Shown piece by piece: positions 19,092 through 28,180 of a DNA stretch of 64,000 nucleotides. Source of the stretch: Desulfobulbus alkaliphilus (lineage in GTDB: Bacteria > Desulfobacterota > Desulfobulbia > Desulfobulbales > Desulfobulbaceae). Location: the NCBI RefSeq assembly GCF_016918545.1, contig NZ_JAFFQC010000003.1, positions 62,001-126,000 of the forward strand, written 5' to 3'. How positions within the stretch are numbered: the first letter of the stretch is position 1; the number at the start of each line of letters is the position of its first letter. Both the position numbers and the translations under genes were made by a program. The notes beneath the pieces are model-generated. The model searched no databases, was not told the origin of the DNA, and was given only the letters and a program-made list of their open reading frames with translations.

Positions 19092-19274
19092 TCAGATGCC
19101 TGCAAGCAGGACAATGCCGTAGATAACCGGTGAAACGAGAATCAGCAAACCACCCAGGCACCCGGTTTTTCCTCCCGCCTTCCCCTCTTCTTTGCGCATC
19201 TCTTCAAACAGAATACAGTCCAGCGCTGGATCGTCATCAAGAAGGCCATGGAACTCCTCATCATCATCGCGCAT
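19092..19274 (-). CDS. Small acidic protein with one C-terminal membrane segment
   Basis: 60 residues from ATG 19274 (MRDDDEEFHGLLDDDPALDC); a TTG seven codons upstream is an alternative start. The first half is strongly acidic, then a Lys/Gly stretch (GKAGGKTGCLGG) leads into a hydrophobic helix (LLILVSPVIYGIVLLAGI) at the very C-terminus. No function recognised; the layout suggests a tail-anchored small membrane protein. It stands alone between the SOUL gene and the sulfite reductase. Confidence 0.6.
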   Translation of the reverse strand: MRDDDEEFHGLLDDDPALDCILFEEMRKEEGKAGGKTGCLGGLLILVSPVIYGIVLLAGI

Positions 19275-19587
19275 TATTATGATCGCCTGTTTCAATGGTT
19301 TTCACAATCAAGATCTCCGCCAAATGTTGCCACTGTGCTGCCCTTTGCTCTTTTCCAGATTGGCGCCACCTCGCTTGCTCTCTGCACCGAGGGCGGCGGG
19401 AAAAGGCGTCTTGTCAATAATGGGGTTACGCTTATTACCTGAGCACAGCCGCCACCAATTCAGGCTTTAAATTGACAAGTTAGACGTACCCCTCTTATAG
19501 TCTTCTGGTGCATTCCTGGATCCGTGAACGTTCGTCCGTTCGTCAGCTTTCATTTCATACAACAAACCACCATCAAGGAGATACGTC
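19275..19587. other. Intergenic region before the small sulfite reductase gene
   Basis: No gene seen. It separates two divergent genes and holds a repeat end fragment (19515-19550) immediately before the sulfite reductase ribosome binding site. Confidence 0.6.
19515..19550 (-). repeat. Dispersed repeat, terminal fragment (copy 7)
   Basis: CCTGGATCCGTGAACGTTCG then TCCGTTCGTCAGCTTT: right end in reverse orientation, ending about 37 bp before the sulfite reductase start codon. Confidence 0.78.
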
Positions 19588-20247
19588 ATGACAAAAGCAG
19601 ACGGCCCCAAAGGAGCTATACTCCAGCGCGACAAAAAAACCTATGCCATCGTACCGCGGATCCCTGCGGGCGTACTCAGCCTCGAACACCTGAAAGCACT
19701 CGCTGAGGTGGTGGAAAAATATGCTATTCCCATCGTTAAAATCACCTCCGGCCATCGGATCGCCCTGGTCGGCATGGCGAAAGAGCAGATCCTGCCTATC
19801 TACGAAGATCTCGGCATGAACGAAGGCAAGGCGGTCGAACTCTGCCTCCATTATGTCCAGGCCTGCCCCGGTACCGAAGTCTGCAAATTCGGCGTCCAGG
19901 ACTCGCTTGGCTTCGGCATCCGCCTCGAAGAAATCTTTTCCCGCATTGAAATGCCGGCAAAATTCAAGGTTGGGGTTTCCGGCTGTCCATTCCTCTGCGC
20001 GGAAAGCCTGGTGCGTGATCTCGGACTGATCGGCAAAAAGAGCGGCTGGACCCTGGTCTTTGGCGGCAACTCCGGGCGCAGAGTACGCCAGGCTGACGTT
20101 TTAGCCGAGAACCTGGACGAGAACCAGGCAATCGCCTTGGCCAGAAAATGCATCGAGTATTATGTCGCCAATGCCAAACCCCGTGAACGGACCGGCGCCT
20201 TTGTCGACCGCATCGGTATCGAGGCTCTGAAAAAAGATGTCCTCTAG
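19588..20247 (+). CDS. Low-molecular-weight (assimilatory-type) siroheme sulfite reductase
   Basis: 219 residues, the size of the small monomeric sulfite reductase described from Desulfovibrio vulgaris. It keeps a ferredoxin-like half domain (VPRIPAGVLSLEHLKALAEV) and the siroheme/[4Fe-4S] cysteines: ACPGTEVCKFG (C-x5-C) and SGCPFLCAES (C-x3-C), the second near residue 135. Predicted to reduce sulfite (or nitrite) in the cytoplasm; the physiological role of this small family is unsettled. AAGGAG precedes the ATG. It is monocistronic with a repeat copy downstream. Not DsrA or DsrB, which are about twice as long. Confidence 0.88.
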   Translation: MTKADGPKGAILQRDKKTYAIVPRIPAGVLSLEHLKALAEVVEKYAIPIVKITSGHRIALVGMAKEQILPIYEDLGMNEGKAVELCLHYVQACPGTEVCKFGVQDSLGFGIRLEEIFSRIEMPAKFKVGVSGCPFLCAESLVRDLGLIGKKSGWTLVFGGNSGRRVRQADVLAENLDENQAIALARKCIEYYVANAKPRERTGAFVDRIGIEALKKDVL

Positions 20248-20853
20248 ACGTTCGCTCAGCACAACGACAAAGATCAGGCGTAACCGGCCATGGGTGTTTG
20301 CAGCTCTACAGGGTATTAAAAAACCGGAAAGATAAGTCTACATCAGGGTAACACTTTTTTTCCTCAACAAGCAAGCAGGAGGGCTCATAGTATCAGGTAA
20401 ACACCTGAATACGTGAGGGCTGGACGGTTGCTTTGGATATATCCAGCTGTAATCATATTAAAATTGCAGCAGAATCCTTAAAGCTAACCTTCACCAGCCC
20501 ACCTTCGGGCGCCCGTCCACACACCATCTTCATTGTCCGTAACCGTCCGATAAATTCTCCATTAATCGAACGGTCACAGACAATAAAGCTGATGTACGGA
20601 CGAAGGCTCACGGATCCAGGAAACATTCATATACGTACCGGTTACCTGGGCTGAAGATGATAATAGATGGAGCAAAGTCTGTGGCACGCAGCGTTTATGC
20701 CTTCAATGAATAATCTTGTCATCTTCTAGGCCTGACCCCCTTTGATTTGTACACTGGCATGCAGGATAATTATACGCTACAATAGATGTATATGTTCCCA
20801 AAAAACCCTACTGGCCATTCCCGCTCTGCTTTTTCTTTTTCCCCGGAGGTTCC
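20248..20853. other. Intergenic region between sulfite reductase and glgP
   Basis: 606 bp without a gene. It holds a full-length repeat copy (20404-20620) and then about 230 bp leading to glgP, with AT-rich promoter-like sequence around 20750-20785 (TACAAT at about 20775). Confidence 0.6.
20404..20620 (+). repeat. Dispersed repeat, full-length copy 8
   Basis: 217 bp from CCTGAATACGTGAGGGCTGG to GGCTCACGGATCCAGG, with the complete right-half palindrome centred near the AAATTCTCCATT segment. Located between sulfite reductase and glgP. Confidence 0.92.
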
Positions 20854-23343
20854 ATGAACAAACAGACAGAAACCTCAGCCAACAATCATGCCTATCAATC
20901 GATTTTCCAGGAAACCGGCGTCGAGGCTTTTAAAAAATGCATTCAGCATCATCTGGTCAGTTTCCAGGGTCGGGATCCAGACCGGGCCGGTGATCAGGAT
21001 GTATACCGGGCGCTCTCCTACGCCCTGCGCGACGTGCTGATGGAAAAATGGATCAAGACCCAGAAGACCTTTTATGCCGAAAAAATGAAACGGGTCTATT
21101 ACCTTTCCCTCGAATTTCTCGTCGGTCGTTCCCTGGGTAACGCCATCATCAATATGGGATTGATGGATGAGGTCACCCAGGCTCTGGAAGAGCTGGGGTA
21201 TGATCTCGAGACCCTGCGGGAGTGCGAGGAGGATGCGGCCCTGGGCAATGGCGGTCTTGGTCGCCTGGCCTCCTGTTTCATGGACTCCATCGCCACCATG
21301 AAAATCCCGGCCTACGGATATGGCATCATGTATGACTATGGACTGTTCAACCAGAAAATCGTTGACGGATACCAGATGGAAACCCCGGACAGCTGGTTGC
21401 GGCTCGGCTCGCCGTGGATGTTCGAGCGGACCTCTTTCATGTATCCGGTCCATTTCTACGGCCATGTCACCACCTATACCGACGAGTTCGGCCGCTACCG
21501 GACCCGCTGGACGGATACGCAGATTGTCATGGCCATGGCCTGCGACATGCTCGTGCCGGGATTCAACAATGATCATGTGATCAACATGCGCCTGTGGCGG
21601 GCCAAGGCCTCCCGGGAACTGGATCTGCATTTTTTCAACGTCGGCGATTATGTCAATGCGGTGGAGAGCAAGGTGCGCTCCGAAACGATTTCCAAGGTCC
21701 TCTATCCCAGTGACGACATCAGTGAAGGCCAGGAGCTGCGCCTCAAGCAGCAGTATTTCTTCGTGGCCGCCACCTTCCAGGACATTCTCCGCCGGTACCG
21801 CAAAGAAAACGACACCTTTGACGATTTCCCCAATCAGGTGGCGGTGCAACTCAACGACACCCACCCGGCCATCGCTATTCCGGAACTGATGCGCCTGTTC
21901 CTTGACACCGAAGGCCTGACCTGGGAACAGTCCTGGGATATCTGTGTCAAGACCTTTGCCTACACCAACCATACCCTCATGCCCGAGGCCCTCGAGACCT
22001 GGCCGGTGGACATGCTCGGCACGGTCCTGCCCCGCCACCTGGAGATCATCTATGAAATCAACCGGCGCTTTCTGGAGGAGGTAGCCATGGCGTACCCGGG
22101 TAACACCCGGAAAATCCAAGAGATGTCACTGATCGAAGAAGGACCGATCCGCAGGATACGCATGGCCAATCTCGCCATTGTCGGCAGTCACTCGGTTAAT
22201 GGGGTCGCCGCTCTTCACACCGAACTGGTGCGAACCCGTCTGTTCCACAACTTCCATGAAATGTTCCCGAACAAGATCAACTCCAAGACCAACGGGATCA
22301 CACCGCGGCGGTGGTTATTGAAATGCAACCCCGGCCTGGCCGGATTGATCGGCGAAAAAATCGGGTACGACTGGGCCGTTGATCTCGATCGGCTCCGCGA
22401 TCTTGAGTCGTGGAGTGAGGATACCGACTTTCACCAGCGCTGGCAGGAGGTGAAACTGGCCAACAAAAAAAGGTTGGCTTCGATCATAGAAACCACCTGC
22501 TGCTTCACCGTCCCTCCTGAGTCCCTCTTTGACATCCAGGTGAAACGAATCCACGAGTACAAGCGCCAGTTACTCAACGTCCTCCATGCCATTCATTTCT
22601 ACCAGCGACTGATTACTCACCCCGAAATTTCGCTCACCCCCCGCACCGTTATTTTCGGGGGTAAGGCGGCACCATCCTACCATAAGGCCAAACTGATCAT
22701 CAAACTGATCAACTCCGTTGGCGCGGTGGTCAACAACGACCCCCGGGTGGGTAATCGCCTCAAGGTGGTTTTCATCCCCAATTACTCCGTGTCCCTGGCG
22801 GAAAAAATCATTCCCGCAGCGGACCTCTCGGAACAGATTTCCACCGCCGGCACCGAGGCCTCGGGCACCGGCAACATGAAGTTCGCCCTCAATGGCGCCC
22901 TGACCATCGGCACACTGGATGGGGCCAATATTGAAATCCGTGAAGAGGTGGGAGAGGAGAACATCTTCATTTTCGGCATGAACGCCGAGGAAGCTGCCTA
23001 CGAAAAAATGTGCAAGTCCCGCAAGCCGGTGGAAATTTACGAGCAGAACCCGGAGGTCCGGGCCATCATCGACGCTATAAGCGGCGGCGCTTTCAGCAAC
23101 GGCAACACCGAACTCTTCCGTCCGCTGGTCAACGATCTGCTCAGCGAAAACGATCCTTATCTGTTAATGCTGGACCTCGAGTCCTACCTGCAATGCCAGC
23201 AGCAGGTCGGTGAAGTCTATACCGACCAGTTCACCTGGGTGAAGCGGTCAATTCTCAATGTGGCCCGCATGGGAAAATTTTCCAGCGACCGGACCATCAG
23301 GGAATATGCTGAGGAAATCTGGGGTGTGCAAGTCGGTACATGA
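20854..23343 (+). CDS. glgP: Glycogen/starch (alpha-glucan) phosphorylase
   Basis: Releases glucose 1-phosphate from glycogen by phosphorolysis, using pyridoxal phosphate. 829 residues, normal for the GT35 family. Conserved blocks include RVYYLSLEFLVGRSLGNAII, ALGNGGLGRLASCFMDS, GYGIMYDYGLFNQ, QLNDTHPAIAIPELMR, the YTNHTLMPEALE loop, FDIQVKRIHEYKRQLLN and the PLP-lysine segment TEASGTGNMKFALNGALTIG. ATG preceded by CCGGAGG. It appears monocistronic, with a weak hairpin after the stop. No glgA, glgB or glgC neighbours in the window. Confidence 0.97.
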   Translation: MNKQTETSANNHAYQSIFQETGVEAFKKCIQHHLVSFQGRDPDRAGDQDVYRALSYALRDVLMEKWIKTQKTFYAEKMKRVYYLSLEFLVGRSLGNAIINMGLMDEVTQALEELGYDLETLRECEEDAALGNGGLGRLASCFMDSIATMKIPAYGYGIMYDYGLFNQKIVDGYQMETPDSWLRLGSPWMFERTSFMYPVHFYGHVTTYTDEFGRYRTRWTDTQIVMAMACDMLVPGFNNDHVINMRLWRAKASRELDLHFFNVGDYVNAVESKVRSETISKVLYPSDDISEGQELRLKQQYFFVAATFQDILRRYRKENDTFDDFPNQVAVQLNDTHPAIAIPELMRLFLDTEGLTWEQSWDICVKTFAYTNHTLMPEALETWPVDMLGTVLPRHLEIIYEINRRFLEEVAMAYPGNTRKIQEMSLIEEGPIRRIRMANLAIVGSHSVNGVAALHTELVRTRLFHNFHEMFPNKINSKTNGITPRRWLLKCNPGLAGLIGEKIGYDWAVDLDRLRDLESWSEDTDFHQRWQEVKLANKKRLASIIETTCCFTVPPESLFDIQVKRIHEYKRQLLNVLHAIHFYQRLITHPEISLTPRTVIFGGKAAPSYHKAKLIIKLINSVGAVVNNDPRVGNRLKVVFIPNYSVSLAEKIIPAADLSEQISTAGTEASGTGNMKFALNGALTIGTLDGANIEIREEVGEENIFIFGMNAEEAAYEKMCKSRKPVEIYEQNPEVRAIIDAISGGAFSNGNTELFRPLVNDLLSENDPYLLMLDLESYLQCQQQVGEVYTDQFTWVKRSILNVARMGKFSSDRTIREYAEEIWGVQVGT

Positions 23344-23352
23344 CAAGGAAAA

Positions 23353-23384
23353 AGGGACAGGGGAGATAATTCATCCCTGTCCCT
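23353..23384 (+). terminator. Hairpin after glgP
   Basis: AGGGACAGGG / CCCTGTCCCT perfect 10-bp stem just after the glgP stop; no T-run follows, so it may be an RNA-end stabiliser or weak terminator. It sits between convergent glgP and orn. Confidence 0.45.
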
Positions 23385-23466
23385 GCCTGTACTTCGACAG
23401 TATTCGGCTGCTCGCCACCGGGAGAATCGGCCCAGCGGATATCAGCCAGGGTCCATTGAGAACCGG

Positions 23467-24033
23467 CTATTTTCTTCGAATAAAACTGTTGCTGTAATGC
23501 TTGAGTTCAGCAATGGATTCGCGGATATCCTCCAACGCCAGATGGTGACACTCCTTGTTGAAATTGGCCAGGTCCGGTGCCCATCGCAGCGCCAGCTCCT
23601 TGAGCGTACTGACATCGATGTTGCGATAATGAAAAAAAATCTCCAATTCGGGCATATAGCGGGCAAGAAAACGACGATCGTGCCAGACCGAATTACCGCA
23701 CATCGGTGACACCCGATCCCGTGCCCATTGCCGGACAAAGGCCAGCGTTTCCATTTCAGCCTGCGGGCAGGAATAGGTGCTCTGTCGCACCCGGTCGAGC
23801 AACCCCGAGTGCCGGTGGTGATCCCTGTTCCATTTATCCATTCGGGCGAGGACCTCTTCCGGCTGTTGGATGGCGATAACCGGGCCATCGGCCAGAATGT
23901 CCAGTTCGGAATTGGTGATAACCGTGGCCACCTCAAGAATTCTGTCGGTGAAGGGATTGAGCCCGGTCATTTCCAGATCGATCCACACCAGATTATCATC
24001 ATCTACCATCGACACCCATTCCTCTCTACTCAT
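23467..24033 (-). CDS. orn: Oligoribonuclease
   Basis: 3'-5' exoribonuclease that finishes RNA decay by degrading two- to five-nucleotide RNAs, including pGpG from cyclic-di-GMP. 188 residues. DEDDh motifs: WIDLEMTGLNP (D and E), ATVITNSELDILADGP, GNSVWHDRRFLARYMPELE (D) and HHLALEDIRESI (H and D). An ATG eight codons in (MVDDDNLVWIDLEM) is an equally plausible start. It has a repeat copy (24082-24214) directly upstream, in the orientation that would place the repeat's promoter towards orn. Confidence 0.95.
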   Translation of the reverse strand: MSREEWVSMVDDDNLVWIDLEMTGLNPFTDRILEVATVITNSELDILADGPVIAIQQPEEVLARMDKWNRDHHRHSGLLDRVRQSTYSCPQAEMETLAFVRQWARDRVSPMCGNSVWHDRRFLARYMPELEIFFHYRNIDVSTLKELALRWAPDLANFNKECHHLALEDIRESIAELKHYSNSFIRRK

Positions 24034-24081
24034 TCACACCCGTCCCTGCGGCTGCTTTTTCTTTAATTCAGTTGACACCCA

Positions 24082-24214
24082 CCCGAATCCCTGAGAGCTG
24101 AACTCCTGCTTGAATTTTATGTTGCTATGATCAGGGTATAATTGCAGCTGAATCTTGGATCATGATTTTACCCGCCAGCCTTCGAGGCGTCCGTCCGCAC
24201 ACTCACGGATCCAC
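24082..24214 (+). repeat. Dispersed repeat, internally deleted copy 9
   Basis: Left part (CCCGAATCCCTGAGAGCTG through GGCGTCCGTCCGCAC) joined directly to the right end ACTCACGGATCCA; the palindrome is deleted. Length about 133 bp. Lies upstream of orn. Confidence 0.85.
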
Positions 24215-24235
24215 AACCTGTTTTGGGTACTCGCT

Positions 24236-25216
24236 TTACTCGACCCTGCCGGCACTGCCCAGCACCGCTGTGTTTTTATGGACCACCAATTCAATCAGTT
24301 CCTCCCGGGCCTGCCCCAGGTATTTCCGCGGATCGAATTCCCCCGGCTGCTCGGCAAAAACCCGGCGGATAATGGCAGTCATGGCCAGACGTCCGTCGCT
24401 GTCGATGTTGACTTTACAGACCGCCGAAGCTGCGGCCCGGCGTAACTGTTCCTCGGGAATACCAGCGGTATTATCCATCTGCCCCCCGTAGCGGTTGATC
24501 ATTTCCACATGTTCCCTGGTAACGGAGGATGCTCCGTGGAGGACAATCGGAAAACCAGGGACCCTTTGCTCGATCTCCTCGAGAATGTCGAAACGAAGCG
24601 GTGGAGGCTCCTCACCGGGCTGCAGTTTGAATTTATAGGCCCCATGCGAGGTGCCGATGGAGATCGCCAGACTGTCGACCCCGGTCTGCTCGAGAAAACG
24701 CTCCACCTCTTCCGGCCGGGTATAGGTGGAATGCTGGGCGCTGACCTCATCCTCAATACCGGCGAGAATTCCGAGTTCAGCTTCCACGGTGACATCACGA
24801 TCATGAGCATAGGCCACTACCTGCCGGGTCAGGGCTACATTGTCTGCAAACGAGTGGTGGGAGGCATCAATCATCACCGAGGAAAACCCGGAATCAATGC
24901 ATTCTTTGGCCAATTCAAAACTGGAGCCGTGGTCAAGATGCAGGGCGACAGGGATGGCCGAACCATTATCCCGGGCCAGATCCACCGCTGCTTGGGCCAT
25001 ATGGGGCAGAAAAGAAGGCCCGATATATTTGCGGGCACTGCCCGAGACCTGGAGGATAACCGGGGAAGCAGAGCGGGCGCAACCAAGGATTATGGCCTGC
25101 AATTGTTCCATATTGTTAAAGTTGTAGGCAGGAACGGCATAACGCCCTTCCATGGCCAGCTGCAGCATGGCCCGGGTATTGACCAGGCCGAGTTGGGAAA
25201 ATTGATATTTTTTCAT
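24236..25216 (-). CDS. Class II fructose-bisphosphate aldolase family protein
   Basis: 326 residues from MKKYQFSQLGLVNTRAMLQL. Ketose-bisphosphate aldolase class II features: YAVPAYNFNNMEQLQAII, PVALHLDHGSSFELAKECID (catalytic Asp and zinc His), VTVEAELGILAGIEDE, LAISIGTSHGAYKF (zinc His), PIVLHGASSVTREHVEMINR and VCKVNIDSDGRLAM. Most likely fructose-1,6-bisphosphate aldolase, though tagatose-bisphosphate aldolase is in the same family. The frame is open further upstream to 25354, but family alignment starts near 25216; ATG 25225 is also possible. Transcribed away from the FAD oxidoreductase. Confidence 0.9.
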   Translation of the reverse strand: MKKYQFSQLGLVNTRAMLQLAMEGRYAVPAYNFNNMEQLQAIILGCARSASPVILQVSGSARKYIGPSFLPHMAQAAVDLARDNGSAIPVALHLDHGSSFELAKECIDSGFSSVMIDASHHSFADNVALTRQVVAYAHDRDVTVEAELGILAGIEDEVSAQHSTYTRPEEVERFLEQTGVDSLAISIGTSHGAYKFKLQPGEEPPPLRFDILEEIEQRVPGFPIVLHGASSVTREHVEMINRYGGQMDNTAGIPEEQLRRAAASAVCKVNIDSDGRLAMTAIIRRVFAEQPGEFDPRKYLGQAREELIELVVHKNTAVLGSAGRVE

Positions 25217-25764
25217 AGAAATCATCCAGGGGAAAGTATCGAATCTGTCGGTGTCCAATGGTCTTGACACAAGCATACCGAACCGACAGCCTTTCGGCCA
25301 CACCCATCGTATCCGGAGACCGGGCTCAGCCGCCTCCGGACCACGTTGAAGCACTGTTCAACCACGTTGCCGACAGGTCTCTTCTTCCAGCGCAATTCGT
25401 CTACACGATACACCAAATCGTGGAATTGGTTGACCAAAATATGTACATTATCGACCAAAGCCTTCAGAAAAACTCTTTTTCATACAGCCGACATTGTCTC
25501 GACCAGCGCCCTGTTCCGTGATAGTCGCCATGCAGCGGGCGGACATGATTGCCAGTCGTCCCAGGCACCTGTCGTCCTTGGTCCGCAATGGACCCTTGTA
25601 TCCGAGGGGCAAAAAAACATGGACCTGACCCCAGGATGGAGACAGCTTTCTTGTTTACCGACCATCAAGGTCATGGTAACCAATACCTGGATCCGAATGG
25701 AAAATAACGAGCACCCGGCAAGCGCCTCGACAGTTTTCACCTCTTCATCCATGGAAGCCCTCCA
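25217..25764. other. Divergent intergenic region, no convincing gene
   Basis: 548 bp between the aldolase and the FAD oxidoreductase. Short frames exist on both strands: one at 25258-25521 on plus encodes an amphipathic stretch (QFVYTIHQIVELVDQNMYII), and the reverse strand has a frame interrupted by one stop at about 25480. I cannot decide whether either is a decayed gene. TTGACA at about 25263 could be a promoter element. Confidence 0.4.
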
Positions 25765-27216
25765 GTGACGAACACAACAACAGACAACTATGATGTGATC
25801 ATTGTCGGTGGCGGCCCGGCTGGTCTGTTCGCCGCTCATTACCTCAGCGAACATTCACCATTACGGATTCTACTGATCGAACAAGGCAAAACACCCCTCA
25901 AGCGCGCCTGCCCCATGGGGGAAAAAGGCTGCATCCGCTGCCGTCCCTGCAACATCCTCTGCGGCATCGGTGGTGCCGGCCTCTTTTCCGACGGAAAACT
26001 CAACTTCATCCCCAAACTCGGCAAAACCGACCTGACACAGTTTCTCACGTTCAACGAGGCCGACAAATTGATCGATGAAACCGAGGCTATTTTCAATCGT
26101 TTTGGCATGGACGGGCAAGTCTACCCCACGGATATGGAAACCGCTCGCTCCATTCGCAAAGAGGCCCGGAAAAACGGTATCGATCTGCTGCTCATCAAAC
26201 AGAAACACCTGGGCAGCGATAATCTCCCCCGCCACATTGACGCCATGGCCCGGCGCATTGTCGATCAGGGCGTGACCGTGCATCACTCGGAAATGGTTCG
26301 GGATATCTTGGTGGAAAACGGTGCGGTGACCGGTGTACTCACCAACCGGTGTTCCTATGCCGCCCCCTATGTCATCCTGGCCCCCGGAAGAGTCGGAGCG
26401 GAGTGGGTGGCGGGCATCGCAACCCGCAACGGTCTTGACATCTCCCAGCGCGGCATTGAGGTCGGGGTTCGGGTAGAAGTGCATAACGAGATTATGCAGG
26501 ATCTCTGTTCGATCATCTATGACCCGACATTTTTCATTCGCACCTCCAGGTACGATGACCAGACCCGTACCTTCTGTACCAACTTCGGCGGCTATGTCGC
26601 CCTGGAAAATTATCAGCATTTTGTCTGTGTCAACGGCCATGCGCTCATGGACCGGAAGTCAGCCAATACCAACTTTGCCTTTCTCTCCAAAGTGGTGCTG
26701 ACCGATCCGGTGGAGGACAATCAGGCCTATGGCGAATCCATCGGCAAACTCGCCACCCTCATCGGGGGCGGCCGCCCTATCCTGCAGCGCTACGGCGATC
26801 TTAGAAGAGGCCGCCGTTCGACCTGGAACCGAATCCGCAACAGCTACATCGAACCGACCATGACAGATGTGGTGTGCGGTGATATCGCCATGGCCTTGCC
26901 GGAACGTATCCTCACCAACCTGGTGGACGGCCTGGAAAAACTGAACAGGATCATCCCCGGTGTCGCCAACGATGAAACACTGCTCTATGCCCCGGAGATC
27001 AAATTCTTCGCGACCCAGGTCGCCACCAATGCCCACCTGGAGACGGCCGTCCAAGGACTGTTCGTCGCTGGCGATGGCCCCGGTGTCGCCGGCAATATCG
27101 TCTCCGCCGCAGCCACCGCCCTGATCTCCGCCAAGGAGATTGTCAACAGAACCCGTTCACAGGATATGCCATGCGTGGAAGAGCCATCCAAACCAACAAG
27201 GCGCCCGGGGCCATAG
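25765..27216 (+). CDS. NAD(P)/FAD-dependent oxidoreductase with Cys-rich N-terminal loop
   Basis: 483 residues. Rossmann FAD motif at the N-terminus (YDVIIVGGGPAGLFAAHYLS) and a second FAD-contact segment near the C-terminus (GLFVAGDGPGVAGNIVSAAA). Between residues 49 and 66 lies a cysteine cluster (C49, C56, C59, C62, C66 in ACPMGEKGCIRCRPCNILCG), suggestive of metal or Fe-S binding. It belongs to the uncharacterised FAD-dependent dehydrogenase group (COG2509-like, from memory); the substrate is unknown. The start is GTG 25765. Its 3' end overlaps ridA by 46 bp, so the two are surely co-expressed. Confidence 0.85.
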   Translation: MTNTTTDNYDVIIVGGGPAGLFAAHYLSEHSPLRILLIEQGKTPLKRACPMGEKGCIRCRPCNILCGIGGAGLFSDGKLNFIPKLGKTDLTQFLTFNEADKLIDETEAIFNRFGMDGQVYPTDMETARSIRKEARKNGIDLLLIKQKHLGSDNLPRHIDAMARRIVDQGVTVHHSEMVRDILVENGAVTGVLTNRCSYAAPYVILAPGRVGAEWVAGIATRNGLDISQRGIEVGVRVEVHNEIMQDLCSIIYDPTFFIRTSRYDDQTRTFCTNFGGYVALENYQHFVCVNGHALMDRKSANTNFAFLSKVVLTDPVEDNQAYGESIGKLATLIGGGRPILQRYGDLRRGRRSTWNRIRNSYIEPTMTDVVCGDIAMALPERILTNLVDGLEKLNRIIPGVANDETLLYAPEIKFFATQVATNAHLETAVQGLFVAGDGPGVAGNIVSAAATALISAKEIVNRTRSQDMPCVEEPSKPTRRPGP

Positions 27217-27551
27217 GGCCCTATTCTCAGGCGATTGCCATTGACGCCCTTTTGTTCACCTCCGGAACCCTGCCCGTGGATCCGGCAACCGGAACAATCC
27301 CCACGGGCGACATCGAAGATCATGCCCATCTGGTGTTTCGCAACCTCGCCGCCCTGGCCGAAGCAGCCGGAACCAGCCTGGATGCGGCCATCAAAGTGAC
27401 GATTTTTCTCACTAATCTAGTTGACTTCCCACGGATCAACACAGTGTACTCCCAGTACTTCTCCACCCCTTATCCGGCCCGAAGCACTGTCCAGGTAGTG
27501 GCGCTGCCCTTGAACGCCACCATTGAAGTGGAGGCCATTCTGGCGTTGTGA
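27171..27551 (+). CDS. ridA: RidA-family reactive enamine/imine deaminase
   Basis: 126 residues. The family hydrolyses reactive 2-aminoacrylate-type enamines formed by PLP enzymes. Visible signatures: APGAIGPYSQAIAIDALLFT near the N-terminus, FRNLAALAEAAGTSLDAAIK, and the C-terminal ARSTVQVVALPLNATIEVEA, with the Arg that binds the substrate carboxylate in the position expected for active RidA proteins. The ATG lies inside the upstream FAD oxidoreductase gene, giving a 46-bp overlap in another frame. Two repeat copies follow downstream. Confidence 0.92.
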   Translation: MRGRAIQTNKAPGAIGPYSQAIAIDALLFTSGTLPVDPATGTIPTGDIEDHAHLVFRNLAALAEAAGTSLDAAIKVTIFLTNLVDFPRINTVYSQYFSTPYPARSTVQVVALPLNATIEVEAILAL

Positions 27552-27564
27552 GCCTGTTCTCATA

Positions 27565-27687
27565 CCATGAATCCATGACGGATGGACGCTTGCATTGAAT
27601 ATATCCTGCTGTAATCATATTATAATTGCAGTGGCATTCTTGACAATAACCTTCACCAGCCGCCCTTCGTGGCGTCCGTCCGCATGG
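27565..27687 (+). repeat. Dispersed repeat, left-part copy 10
   Basis: Starts CCATGAATCCATGACGG and keeps the AT-rich promoter part (TTGTCA, 16 bp, TATAAT on the minus strand at 27619-27646) and the CAGCCGCCCTTCGTGGCG stretch. Stops at about CCGTCCGCATGG, without palindrome or right end. Confidence 0.88.
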
Positions 27688-27862
27688 TCCTGCTGATCCG
27701 GGAGATCTCTGCATCCGTATTCCCTGTCCAACTCCAATGAACGGACGGAGCAACCCCCTGTCTCTCCTTGCAAATAGCCGTTTTACGTTGGCAACCAGAA
27801 CATAAAAAAGGTTTGACAGTGGCTCTGTTTTGCAATAGATAGTACAAACTTGCTATCAGTCG

Positions 27863-27973
27863 CCTAAATCGGTGACGGCTCAACGCTTATTTTGGGCATA
27901 TCTAACTGTAATAATATTATAATTGCAGTGAAATCGTTGATGATGGCCTTCACCAACCGCTCATGGATCCAGG
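27863..27973 (+). repeat. Dispersed repeat, internally deleted copy 11
   Basis: CCTAAATCGGTGACGGCTC through CTTCACCAACCG, joined to TCATGGATCCAGG. Left half plus right end, about 111 bp; the -35-like hexamer is lost here (TCATCA). Confidence 0.85.
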
Positions 27974-28180
27974 AGTCTGATTTCTTCAATAATACCGGAT
28001 TATAGTTGCACCGGTGAGGCAAAGAGGTGTGCCGGTCAGTTGTTCCTTGCACCTGCGTGCAGACGGGTCAGGAAGTTCGTTTTGCCGCGAACATTATCCT
28101 GTCCCTTTTTTTTAGGTGGAACGGTAGCACTCTGACTCTGGCACACTCCTTCATCACCCATTCTACCCAAGGAGAAAACG

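Larger units (their letters stand above)
27552..28180. other. Intergenic region with two repeat copies
   Basis: 629 bp between ridA and the enoyl-CoA hydratase; no gene seen. Two partial repeats (27565-27687 and 27863-27973) occupy much of it, and the remainder near 28060-28180 should hold the promoter of the beta-oxidation cluster. Confidence 0.6.

Noticed and set aside
20875-22119. 414-codon minus-strand frame within glgP
   Set aside because: Antisense shadow of the phosphorylase; no motifs and no ribosome binding site.
25686-25700. CCTGG-ATCCG, resembling a repeat end
   Set aside because: The match stops before the diagnostic CGTGA; too short to call.
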